From the NCBI GenBank assembly GCA_017468215.1, contig JAFUJG010000221.1:1-7606 (forward strand): a stretch of DNA of 7,606 nucleotides, given 5' to 3'. The notes under the pieces were generated by a model, which made no database searches, was not told the DNA's origin, and saw only the letters and a list, made by a program, of their open reading frames with translations. Positions 1 through 5,922 of the stretch are shown piece after piece. Source of the stretch: Clostridia bacterium (GTDB lineage: Bacteria; Bacillota; Clostridia; UMGS1883). Each line of letters begins with the position of its first letter. Position 1 is the first letter of the stretch. A program made the position numbers and the translations under genes.

Positions 1-144
1 CATCCGAAGGTGTATCGGAAGGAGCATCTGTCACATCATCCGAAGGTGTATCGGAAGGAGCATCTGTCACATCATCCGAAGGTGCATCGGTAGGAGCGTC
101 TGTTACATTGTCCGAGGGCTCATCGGTAGGAGCTTGTGTGGGAG
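1..144 (-). repeat. 36-bp tandem repeat coding for 12-residue Asp/Pro/Thr units
   Basis: Units lie at 1-36, 37-72, 73-108 and a diverged 109-144. The first two are identical base for base; the third differs at a few positions, and the fourth is recognisable mainly in its first half. Read on the minus strand they encode TDAPSDTPSDDV twice, then TDAPTDAPSDDV, then a related TDEPSDNV segment. The array is in frame with the SLH protein and continues past the left edge, so its copy number is unknown. Confidence 0.9.
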
Positions 145-1234
145 CATCTGTTTCGGGCTGATAATCGGGGTCATCAGCATCGTTTATATTAAAGTCTTCG
201 TCTTCCTGGTCCCAACCGCCGCCGCTGCTGTTGCCATCATCACCATCGTCATCATCTCCGCCAACCCATCCCGGAGGTCTCCAACCATCGTCAAAGGGGT
301 CTTCGACTACGTTGTCCTTATCGTTGTCGATAGGACCGTCATATTCGCCGTAAGTGGGTTCGGGAGTTTCGGGTTCTGTAGGCTCTGTAGGGGGTTGTGT
401 CTGAGGCTCTGTGGGAGTAGAATCTTCGGTGGGAGCTTCAGTTTCCTTTTCGTCGGGAGTATCATTGTCATCATCGTCATCTGAAGGACGGTTTGAACCG
501 CCGCCGGAAGGACGGCTTGAGCTGCCACCGGAAACCTTGCCGCTTGCCCAGTCAGACTGGGTTTCATCCTTGTAAACTACAACGTTTGTATAGCTGCTGC
601 CGTCGGGAAGAATACCAAGAGCCAGCTGCTTTGCTTCCTGAGCAATCTGTGCTTTCATATCTGAATATTCTGTGGTTGCTTCTGTAGGAACTTCGGAAAC
701 TGCCTCGGAGGCATTTTCTGTAGGCTGGTTACCTGCGTTGCAACCGTCGGGCGCCTGCCAATAAATTTCCCAGATAAAGTCTGCTCTTGTGCACAAGCTG
801 TTGTCGGTAACAGGGGTCGAGGCTTTTCCGTAAACCCTTGCAATCATTGCAAAGGCACTAACTTTTGTAACAGGACTTTCAGCATTTATTAATCCTGTTT
901 CAGCATCGGCAGTAATGTAACCTAATGTGTAAGCCTTTGCAACAGTTGAGTAATACCATTTGTCCTTGGATACGCCAAATGCGGTAACATCTGTTTCCTC
1001 GCAGTTAAAGGACTTAATCCTCGACACTATTGTCAAAGCTTCTGCATATGTAATCAGGCTGTTAGGGTTAAGATTTGTTCCGTCACCGGCAATAAGCTTT
1101 TTGCCGATAGCATATTCAAATGCTTTATAATATTTGCTGTCAGCAGCGGGCATATCTGTAAAGCCTTGAGCAAAAACGGACAGAGCAGATATAAGCACAA
1201 AGAATGCCGTCAGCAGTGCAAGTCTCCTTTTCAT
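1..1234 (-). CDS. Secreted S-layer-homology (SLH) repeat protein with acidic Pro/Thr-rich tail, C-terminus missing
   Basis: I translated an uninterrupted frame of 411 codons from ATG at 1234-1232 to the left edge; no stop is reached, so the gene is partial. GAGGTG at 1246-1241 lies 6 nt before the ATG. Residues 1-22 form a signal peptide (MKRR, then a hydrophobic core, likely cut after VFA22). Residues 25-72 and about 84-135 look like SLH repeats (GFTDMPA...YYKAFEYAIGKKLIAGDGTNLNPNS; KDKWYYSTVAKAYTLGYIT), with a third, shortened one at 142-160 (CTRADFIWEIYW). The usual ITRAE motif is degraded to ITYAE and VTKVS in the first two. After about residue 232 comes low-complexity sequence: Gly/Ser/Pro, Asp runs, TEP/PTE-rich linker, GDDDDGDDG, then 12-residue TDAPSDTPSDDV repeats. 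SLH domains normally bind cell-wall polymer, so an envelope-associated role is inferred. No enzymatic domain is visible. The gene is transcribed divergently from the CPBP gene. Confidence 0.85.
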   Translation of the reverse strand, partial: MKRRLALLTAFFVLISALSVFAQGFTDMPAADSKYYKAFEYAIGKKLIAGDGTNLNPNSLITYAEALTIVSRIKSFNCEETDVTAFGVSKDKWYYSTVAKAYTLGYITADAETGLINAESPVTKVSAFAMIARVYGKASTPVTDNSLCTRADFIWEIYWQAPDGCNAGNQPTENASEAVSEVPTEATTEYSDMKAQIAQEAKQLALGILPDGSSYTNVVVYKDETQSDWASGKVSGGSSSRPSGGGSNRPSDDDDDNDTPDEKETEAPTEDSTPTEPQTQPPTEPTEPETPEPTYGEYDGPIDNDKDNVVEDPFDDGWRPPGWVGGDDDDGDDGNSSGGGWDQEDEDFNINDADDPDYQPETDAPTQAPTDEPSDNVTDAPTDAPSDDVTDAPSDTPSDDVTDAPSDTPSD

Positions 1235-1287
1235 ATTCTTCACCTCATAAATATATTGAAAAATTATCTACATAGTTATTCATTTAT

Positions 1288-1316
1288 ATAATATCATATA
1301 AAAAGCACAAATTCAA
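1288..1316 (-). promoter_or_regulatory. Sigma-A-like promoter for the SLH protein gene
   Basis: Read on the minus strand: TTGAAT (1316-1311), a 17-bp spacer, then TATTAT (1293-1288). This is 4/6 and 5/6 to consensus with ideal spacing, leaving a leader of roughly 45-50 nt before the ATG at 1234. AT-rich sequence offers other -10 candidates nearby. Confidence 0.5.
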
Positions 1317-1330
1317 CATAAAAAAGAGAT

Positions 1331-1367
1331 TTTCCTTGCCTTTGCATAATATTGACAAGCAAGGAAA
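1331..1367. repeat. 9-bp perfect inverted repeat flanking the CPBP -35 box
   Basis: TTTCCTTGC at 1331-1339 is exactly complementary to GCAAGGAAA at 1359-1367, separated by 19 bp. The right arm lies in the promoter spacer and the left arm upstream of the -35 TTGACA. It would be upstream of the predicted transcription start, so it would act as DNA (operator) rather than an RNA hairpin. One such repeat could arise by chance in a window of this size. Confidence 0.35.
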
Positions 1368-1381
1368 TAAAAGCATATAAT
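1352..1381 (+). promoter_or_regulatory. Consensus sigma-A promoter for the CPBP protease gene
   Basis: TTGACA (1352-1357) and TATAAT (1376-1381) are both perfect hexamers, separated by 18 bp. Transcription would begin near 1388, about 15 nt before the ATG at 1403, which has AAGGTGA at 1391-1397 as its ribosome binding site. The TTG within the -35 box happens to open the same reading frame, but it cannot be the start if this promoter is used. Confidence 0.75.
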
Positions 1382-1402
1382 ATAATCCGGAAGGTGATAG
1401 AA

Positions 1403-2209
1403 ATGAAAAGGCTAATAAACAGATACCCCATATTATCCTCTGCTGTAATTATTTTTCTTTTCTGGGAGGCAACCAAGCTTATTTCGTACTTGTGGCCTCA
1501 GACAGATAAAATTTCAGCGTACTTTATTTATGAAGGCGTAATGATACTTTTGCCGTTTTTATTAACCGTTATTTTCGGCGATGCAAGGGTATACACTCAA
1601 GGGGGAATGCTTAGAACCTTTTGGGCAGGAGGTTATATGGCAATATCACAGTTATTGCTTTTTTGCATGATGCTTGCAATTGCCCTTTTAACGCCCGAGA
1701 CCCAATGGGTAGGTCCTGTGGGAGCTTTGTATGGAATAGTAAGCCTTTTTGGCATAGGCTTCCGTGAGGAGAGCTTATTCAGAGGAATAGTAGTTAACAA
1801 TATAGCAAAAAAATATATAACGGACAGAAGGGGAATTTTCTTTACTGCATCCGCATCGGGGCTTTTGTTCGGGCTTATACATATGACAAATGTATTTGCA
1901 GGCGTTGATTTGTTCAGTGCAACAATCCAGTCCGTTGTGGCAATAGGTGCGGGGTTCTATTTTGCAGCGGTTTACCTCAGAGGCGGTAGCTTGTGGGCAC
2001 TGATTATCATGCATACTGTTGCTGATGCAGCAAGCCTATTCAATGCAACCTTTACGGTTAACAACGGTTCCATGATTGACTCAATAAACGAAATCGGAAT
2101 AAGAAACCTTATGCCGTTCTTTATTCTTACTGGAATTGGATTGTTTCTTTTGAGAAAAGAGAAATGTGAAGAAATAATTGCATGTATACAAAAAGAAGAA
2201 GCTCATTAA
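1403..2209 (+). CDS. CPBP family intramembrane glutamic endopeptidase (CAAX protease/bacteriocin-processing type)
   Basis: A 268-residue multi-pass membrane protein with the three CPBP (Abi, PF02517) motifs in order: E122-E123xxxR127 (REESLFRG), F156xxxH160 (FGLIH) and H204xxxD208 (HTVAD). Together they form the intramembrane catalytic site of the Rce1-like family. Hydrophobic segments lie near 11-31, 41-58, 76-97, 105-120, 146-166, 176-206 and 233-250. The ATG at 1403 is chosen because AAGGTGA sits just upstream; a TTG 17 codons earlier lies in the -35 box. Bacterial members process peptides or prenylated proteins, or confer bacteriocin immunity; the substrate here cannot be told. It stands alone in its transcript, with no peptide-precursor gene adjacent. 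The last six residues (QKEEAH) and the stop lie inside the shared palindromic terminator. Family assignment is firm; the biological role is open. Confidence 0.9.
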   Translation: MKRLINRYPILSSAVIIFLFWEATKLISYLWPQTDKISAYFIYEGVMILLPFLLTVIFGDARVYTQGGMLRTFWAGGYMAISQLLLFCMMLAIALLTPETQWVGPVGALYGIVSLFGIGFREESLFRGIVVNNIAKKYITDRRGIFFTASASGLLFGLIHMTNVFAGVDLFSATIQSVVAIGAGFYFAAVYLRGGSLWALIIMHTVADAASLFNATFTVNNGSMIDSINEIGIRNLMPFFILTGIGLFLLRKEKCEEIIACIQKEEAH

Positions 2210-2227
2210 TGAGCTTCTTCTTTTTGT
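2188..2227. terminator. Bidirectional terminator: perfect 40-bp palindrome spanning both stop codons
   Basis: Positions 2188-2227 are perfectly self-complementary about a centre between 2207 and 2208 (20-bp arms, no spacer). The core is AAGAAGAAGCTCATTAATGAG followed by its complement. On each strand the arm ends in a CTTCTTCTTTTT-type T-rich run, as expected for an intrinsic terminator in both directions. The stop codons of the CPBP gene (2207-2209) and the ytvI-like gene (2208-2206) sit at the centre. Confidence 0.85.
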
Positions 2228-3303
2228 GCGTGAGAAGTATTGTACCGGGTAATAATATTTTTTGCAACAAGAGCCACAAGGGGTGCCAGAATCATGCCAA
2301 AAACACCTATAAGCCTGTAGCCAATATACATGGAAAGCAAGGTGATAAGCGGGTGGACACCAATCTGGCTTGATAAAATCTTAGGCTCAAGGAACTGTCT
2401 GACCAGAAGGCATACCCCATAAATAATCAGAAGCCCTACGGCGAAGCGGTATCCGCCTGTTATAAGGTGATAAATCGCCCAGGGAATGAGAATTGTGCCT
2501 GTGCCGAATACAGGTATCGCATCAACTACAGCAATAAAGATTGCAAACAGAAAGCTGTAGCGCACATTTAAAATTGAAAGCCCGATAAAAACCTCTACAA
2601 AGGTTATACTCATCAGAATGCTCTGAGCCTTGAGATACGCAAACACTGCATCTGCAAGATAGTTCTTTATTTCGCCGACCTTATTTGAAAAACTGAGGCT
2701 GACACAGGAGCGAAGCTTTGCTTTAAGCTTATGCTTGTCTCTGGCAAGGAAATAGGAGGCCAGCACAGAAAACACTATTGCAATAAGTACGCCGGGAATG
2801 TGCTTTACAAAGGAAAGTGTTGCATTTGATATTGTTTCTACAACCGATGCCGACAGTACGGATAAAGAATCGCTTAATCCATCAAAGGCGGAAAAAATGT
2901 ATGGCTCAAACTCGTCAGGTAAAAGATTGAAAATATCAATTGCCGCAATTTTTAAATGCGACAGCGTTTCGGTTACAGACTGGTAAATCCGTGGAAGGTT
3001 TAGCGAAAAATCATATATTTCGCCAACGAGCTTGTTAATTACAACTGCCGAAACTCCGAAAAGTGCAGCAGCAACCAAAAGTATTGCTATAATTGCACTG
3101 AGTGATGAGGGAAGATGAATTTTTTCAAAAAGCCGTGTAAGCGGCGATGCAATCAGTGAAATAATATATCCGATAATAAATGGCAGGAACAAAGAAATAA
3201 GCTTTGGAGAAAGAAGAAACAGTGCAAAAGCTGCTCCTGCAAGAATAAGAAAAACAACAATTTTTCTTGCCATAGCTTCTGCTTTAAGCCATTTTTCGCT
3301 CAT
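2206..3303 (-). CDS. ytvI: AI-2E family transporter, sporulation integral membrane protein YtvI type
   Basis: A 365-residue hydrophobic protein of the AI-2E/PerM exporter superfamily, close to the usual YtvI length. Membrane segments lie at about 14-31, 34-53, 67-90, 168-187, 230-260, 265-282, 286-301 and 317-350, with an amphipathic region at about 92-165 between the N- and C-terminal bundles. Family motifs include DAIPVFGTGT at 261-270 and EPKILSSQIGVHPLITLLSM at 306-325, the latter typical of the YtvI branch. In Bacillus subtilis YtvI is a sigma-E-dependent sporulation protein; no transported substrate is established. The start is well supported: AAAGGAGG (3318-3311) precedes the ATG at 3303 by 7 nt. 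It is divergent from ypeB, which fits a spore-related role, and convergent with the CPBP gene, overlapping it by 4 bp. Its last six residues are QKEEAH, identical to the CPBP protein because of the palindrome. Confidence 0.82.
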   Translation of the reverse strand: MSEKWLKAEAMARKIVVFLILAGAAFALFLLSPKLISLFLPFIIGYIISLIASPLTRLFEKIHLPSSLSAIIAILLVAAALFGVSAVVINKLVGEIYDFSLNLPRIYQSVTETLSHLKIAAIDIFNLLPDEFEPYIFSAFDGLSDSLSVLSASVVETISNATLSFVKHIPGVLIAIVFSVLASYFLARDKHKLKAKLRSCVSLSFSNKVGEIKNYLADAVFAYLKAQSILMSITFVEVFIGLSILNVRYSFLFAIFIAVVDAIPVFGTGTILIPWAIYHLITGGYRFAVGLLIIYGVCLLVRQFLEPKILSSQIGVHPLITLLSMYIGYRLIGVFGMILAPLVALVAKNIITRYNTSHAQKEEAH

Positions 3304-3334
3304 AATACCGCCTCCTTTAAAAAACTACTATAAT

Positions 3335-3340
3335 ATTATA
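3335..3340 (-). promoter_or_regulatory. Candidate -10 element for the ytvI-like gene
   Basis: TATAAT on the minus strand (3340-3335) lies about 32 nt upstream of the ATG, leaving a leader of roughly 25 nt that contains the AAAGGAGG site. No convincing -35 is found at 16-18 bp; the best match, TTTACT, would need a 15-bp spacer. The GGTATAAT octamer also partly resembles a sigma-E -10, but I see no good sigma-E -35. Confidence 0.35.
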
Positions 3341-3367
3341 CCAAAAATGTAAAAAAGTAAATGGCCG

Positions 3368-3397
3368 GTATAAAATGTTTACAGAAAAGACAAAATA
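3368..3397 (+). promoter_or_regulatory. Candidate forespore (sigma-G/sigma-F) promoter for ypeB
   Basis: GTATA at 3368-3372 fits the sigma-G -35 (GHATR) and the sigma-F -35 (GYWTA). CAAAATA at 3391-3397, after an 18-bp spacer, matches the sigma-G -10 CATNHTA at 6 of 7 positions. Transcription would begin near 3404, about 25 nt before the start codon. In Bacillus the sleB-ypeB operon is sigma-G dependent, which makes this assignment plausible. The motifs are short and degenerate in AT-rich DNA. Confidence 0.45.
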
Positions 3398-3415
3398 AAA
3401 CTGTAAAATTTTCTT

Positions 3416-3421
3416 AAGGAG
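3416..3421 (+). promoter_or_regulatory. Ribosome binding site that favours the GTG start of ypeB
   Basis: AAGGAG ends only 2 nt before an in-frame ATG (3424) but 8 nt before an in-frame GTG (3430). A 2-nt spacer is too short for efficient initiation, so the GTG is the better start. The two choices differ by only two residues (MI). Confidence 0.55.
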
Positions 3422-3429
3422 ATATGATT

Positions 3430-4746
3430 GTGGGCGAAAAAACAAAAAGAATGGCCATTTATCTGGGGCTTTTTTCCTTGGTATTTATTGTAGCTGCCTT
3501 TTTCGGTATAAAACGTGATATACAGGCAGAAAATTACAAAAACGAAATCCGCATGGACTACCAGCGATGTTTTACGGAAACTGTACAATATGTGGACGAC
3601 TTACAGCTAAGTCTTGAAAAGAGCAAATTTGTAAACGACCCCGGGCAGATGATGCGTCTTTCAGGCGAAATCTACCGTCAGGCGTCCTCAGCGGCGGCAA
3701 ACCTTGCCCTGCTGCCCTTAAAAACCGAGCCGTTAGAGCATTTGAGCGAATTTTTGAACCAGGTGGGCAATTATGCATATTCTCTCTCATTTAAGATGAT
3801 GGAGGGAGAAAGCATTACCGAGGAGGAATATCAAAATCTGAAAAACCTTGAGGGCTATGCAAGAAACATAGCACAGTCTCTTGATAAAAACCTGGAGGAC
3901 TTGTATAACGGAACATTGGACATACGCCGCAGTGCTGAAGGGAGCACTCCCAGCGGAATAGATAAGGTTATGGGCGAGATTGAAACTCAGCTTCACGATT
4001 ATCCTGCCCTTATTTATGATGGACCGTTTTCGTCGCACCTTACAGACCGAAAGCCTCTGTTTCTTGAAGGCAGGAAAAATATAACAGCCGAAGATGCTGT
4101 AAATGTTGTTAAAAAGTTTATGGGAGAAAAAACGGTTGAATGTGTTGAGGAAAAAGGCAATATCCCTGCCTATTATATATATGATAAGGAAGGGGTAATA
4201 AGTGCGGCAGTCACAAAGCAGGGCGGGTACCTTTTAAGCTATCTTAACGACCGTACAGTGGGTGAGGCGAAGGCAAATATAGGCGAGGCTAAGGTTACGG
4301 CGTTAACCTTTTTGGAAAACCTTGGCTTTGTTGACATGAAGGAGAGCTACTACGAAATAATATCTGATGTGGCTGTTATAAATTATTCTGCAGTACAGTC
4401 AGGATACACGCTCTATCCTGACCTTGTAAAGGTTAAGGTGGCACTTGACACCTGTGAGGTTGTGGGCTGCGAAACAAGAGGCTATCTCATGTATCACAAA
4501 ACAAGAGAAATACCTCAAATTAAAATTTCCAAGGAGCAGGCTGAAGAAAAGATTAACCCCCATGTGGAAATTTTATCAACCTCCCTTGCGGTTATTCCCT
4601 CTGAAGGCGGAGCTGAAAGCTTTTGTTGGCAGATAGAGGGTAGTCTTGATAATAGACACTGTCTTATATATATAAACACACAGACCGGTGCAGAGGAAAA
4701 GCTGTTTTTACTCATTGAATCAGAAACAGGTACTCTTGCGGTGTAA
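3430..4746 (+). CDS. ypeB: Spore germination protein YpeB (PepSY repeats)
   Basis: A 438-residue protein with one N-terminal membrane anchor (about 8-27) and a large extracytoplasmic part. The helical N-terminal domain (about 35-180) contains the YpeB-like stretches KSKFVNDPGQMMRLSGEIYR, RQASSAAANLALLPL and FLNQVGNYAYSLS. The family hallmark YPALIYDGPFSSH lies at 191-203. The rest reads as PepSY-like repeats at roughly 215-280, 281-352 and 365-435. Length matches Bacillus YpeB (about 450). YpeB is needed for localisation and stability of the cortex-lytic enzyme SleB in the spore, and its PepSY part restrains SleB until germination. Here no sleB lies next to it: the gene is alone, between divergent ytvI and a convergent cation transporter. 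A forespore promoter candidate lies upstream and a bidirectional hairpin starts at its stop codon. Start chosen at GTG 3430 by RBS spacing; ATG 3424 is the alternative. Confidence 0.9.
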   Translation: MGEKTKRMAIYLGLFSLVFIVAAFFGIKRDIQAENYKNEIRMDYQRCFTETVQYVDDLQLSLEKSKFVNDPGQMMRLSGEIYRQASSAAANLALLPLKTEPLEHLSEFLNQVGNYAYSLSFKMMEGESITEEEYQNLKNLEGYARNIAQSLDKNLEDLYNGTLDIRRSAEGSTPSGIDKVMGEIETQLHDYPALIYDGPFSSHLTDRKPLFLEGRKNITAEDAVNVVKKFMGEKTVECVEEKGNIPAYYIYDKEGVISAAVTKQGGYLLSYLNDRTVGEAKANIGEAKVTALTFLENLGFVDMKESYYEIISDVAVINYSAVQSGYTLYPDLVKVKVALDTCEVVGCETRGYLMYHKTREIPQIKISKEQAEEKINPHVEILSTSLAVIPSEGGAESFCWQIEGSLDNRHCLIYINTQTGAEEKLFLLIESETGTLAV

Positions 4747-4783
4747 ATAAAAGAAGCAAGGCAAAGCCTTGCTTCTTTTATTT
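4745..4783. terminator. Bidirectional intrinsic terminator between ypeB and the CDF gene
   Basis: An 18-bp perfect stem (4745-4762 with 4766-4783) closes a 3-nt AAA loop. The core is AGAAGCAAGGC and its complement, flanked by A-rich and T-rich arms that give a T run on either strand. It begins within the ypeB stop codon (4744-4746) and contains the stop codon of the CDF gene (4780-4778). The two coding regions are only 31 bp apart. Confidence 0.88.
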
Positions 4784-5896
4784 TATTATAGGAGAAAAAC
4801 TCGAATCGATTTTTATCCTTACGCTGTATTCGGGAATAACCATCTGCAAGGCAACGGTGAAAGCCGTTATAAAGGCCTCCTCAGATAAATTGCAGTCATC
4901 AGGTTTAATGCAGTCAAAGCTTACGGTATCGTCCTTTACTTTTAAATCGTGAATAGTGCAGTCGGGATGTAGCTTTTTCGCAACGTTTAATACAATGCGT
5001 CTGAGTGAACGTGTGCTGTCGTCTGTTTCGATGGGGTCAAGGTGGATTATCATGTTGATATTGTCCGAGGAAAGAAAATCCTCCTCAATTACATCAATAA
5101 TATCGTGGCTTGTTAAACTGTCCTGCTCTGCCGCCATTTCTACATGCACGCTTGCAAAGCGTTTGTGATGACCGTAATCGTGAATAATAAGGTCATGTGC
5201 TCCGAGCACTGCGGGATAGGACAAAATTTTGGTCTGAATATAGTCAACAAGCTCCTTGTCCGGTGCTTTGCCTAAAAGCGGGTCCAGGGTGCTTTTTGTA
5301 AGCATAATACCGCTGGCACAAATAAATATTGCAACAACAAGCGATACATAGCCATCAACAGAATATCCTATGCGGGAGGATACAATATAGCCAATTATGA
5401 CCCCTGTTGTGATGACAGCGTCATTGCGTGAGTCCGCCGCTGTGGCAATAAGTGTTCCGGAATTGATTTTTTTGCCTGTAGCACGATTTAGTACCGCCAT
5501 AACAAATTTGATAATAACAGACAGCCCCATTATACAGAAAACAGTGGGAGAAAGGGTCAGAGAAGACGGATTTATAATTTCGCTGACCGAGGTTTTTACA
5601 AGCTCAAAGCCTATGAAAACCGTAAACATTGCCACAATAAGAGCCGAAAGATATTCTGCCCTTGCGTGACCGTAAGGATGCTCGGAATCTGCCCGCTTTT
5701 CCGAAAGCCGAAATCCGATAAGGCTTACAATGCTTGCTGAAGCATCGCTCAGATTGTTCAGCGAGTCGGCAATTGCTGACAGGCTGCCCGAAAGGATACT
5801 TGCCGTAAGTTTTATAATAAAGAGGAATAGGTTTGCACATATGCCCGCCACAGAGTAGCGTTTGCCTACAGAAATACGTTTTGTTTCATTACTCAT
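4778..5896 (-). CDS. Cation diffusion facilitator (CDF) family metal exporter, probably Mn2+-type
   Basis: A 372-residue CDF transporter exchanging cytoplasmic divalent metal for protons. About six membrane segments lie between residues 14 and 202. The intramembrane site is N47xxxD51 in TM2 (ADSLNNLSDA) and D155xxxD159 in TM5 (AADSRNDAVIT). This Asn-Asp-Asp-Asp set resembles that of manganese exporters such as MntE rather than the His/Asp site of zinc CDFs. The HPYGHARAEYL loop motif is at 73-83. A cytoplasmic dimerisation domain follows (about 208-290; HDLIIHDYGHHKRFASVHVE at 234-253). A further stretch (about 294-366) looks like a second similar alpha/beta unit, making the protein longer than a standard roughly 300-residue CDF. 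AGGTGA at 5906-5901 precedes the ATG by only 4 nt. It lies 69 bp downstream of hup on the same strand, behind the hup terminator. Family firm; metal choice inferred. Confidence 0.9.
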   Translation of the reverse strand: MSNETKRISVGKRYSVAGICANLFLFIIKLTASILSGSLSAIADSLNNLSDASASIVSLIGFRLSEKRADSEHPYGHARAEYLSALIVAMFTVFIGFELVKTSVSEIINPSSLTLSPTVFCIMGLSVIIKFVMAVLNRATGKKINSGTLIATAADSRNDAVITTGVIIGYIVSSRIGYSVDGYVSLVVAIFICASGIMLTKSTLDPLLGKAPDKELVDYIQTKILSYPAVLGAHDLIIHDYGHHKRFASVHVEMAAEQDSLTSHDIIDVIEEDFLSSDNINMIIHLDPIETDDSTRSLRRIVLNVAKKLHPDCTIHDLKVKDDTVSFDCIKPDDCNLSEEAFITAFTVALQMVIPEYSVRIKIDSSFSPIIK

Positions 5897-5912
5897 ATAA
5901 TCACCTGAATAT

Positions 5913-5918
5913 ATTATA
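5913..5918 (-). promoter_or_regulatory. Possible -10 element for the CDF gene
   Basis: TATAAT on the minus strand (5918-5913) stands about 17 nt before the ATG at 5896. The region where a -35 should lie is occupied by the hup terminator hairpin and gives only TTCCTT, a poor match. The gene may have a weak or activator-dependent promoter, or be read through from hup. Confidence 0.3.
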
Positions 5919-5922
5919 TGCC

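Noticed and set aside
1..144. Regular 36-bp direct repeats resembling a CRISPR array
   Set aside because: The units are contiguous with no spacers and are in frame within the SLH protein, coding for TDAPSDTPSDDV-type residues.
134..484. 116-codon plus-strand open frame with a hydrophobic translation
   Set aside because: It lies antisense to the Asp/Pro/Thr-rich part of the SLH protein. Its Ile/Val/Gly/Ser-rich product is what the complement of GAT, GAC and similar codons gives, and it has no RBS.
1352..1402. TTG-initiated 17-residue N-terminal extension of the CPBP protein
   Set aside because: The TTG is the first part of a perfect -35 box and the extension covers the -10. The ATG at 1403 has a good ribosome binding site.
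1294..1476. 60-codon minus-strand frame across the divergent promoter region
   Set aside because: It overlaps the promoters and the first codons of the CPBP gene, has no RBS and no recognisable domain.
2191..2225. Palindrome as a transposon end or integration site
   Set aside because: There are no flanking direct repeats and no mobility gene, and its T-rich arms at two convergent stop codons are fully explained as a terminator.
4956..5669. Plus-strand frames of 70 and 90 codons opposite the CDF gene
   Set aside because: They are antisense to a clear transporter gene with conserved motifs, and show no start signals of their own.
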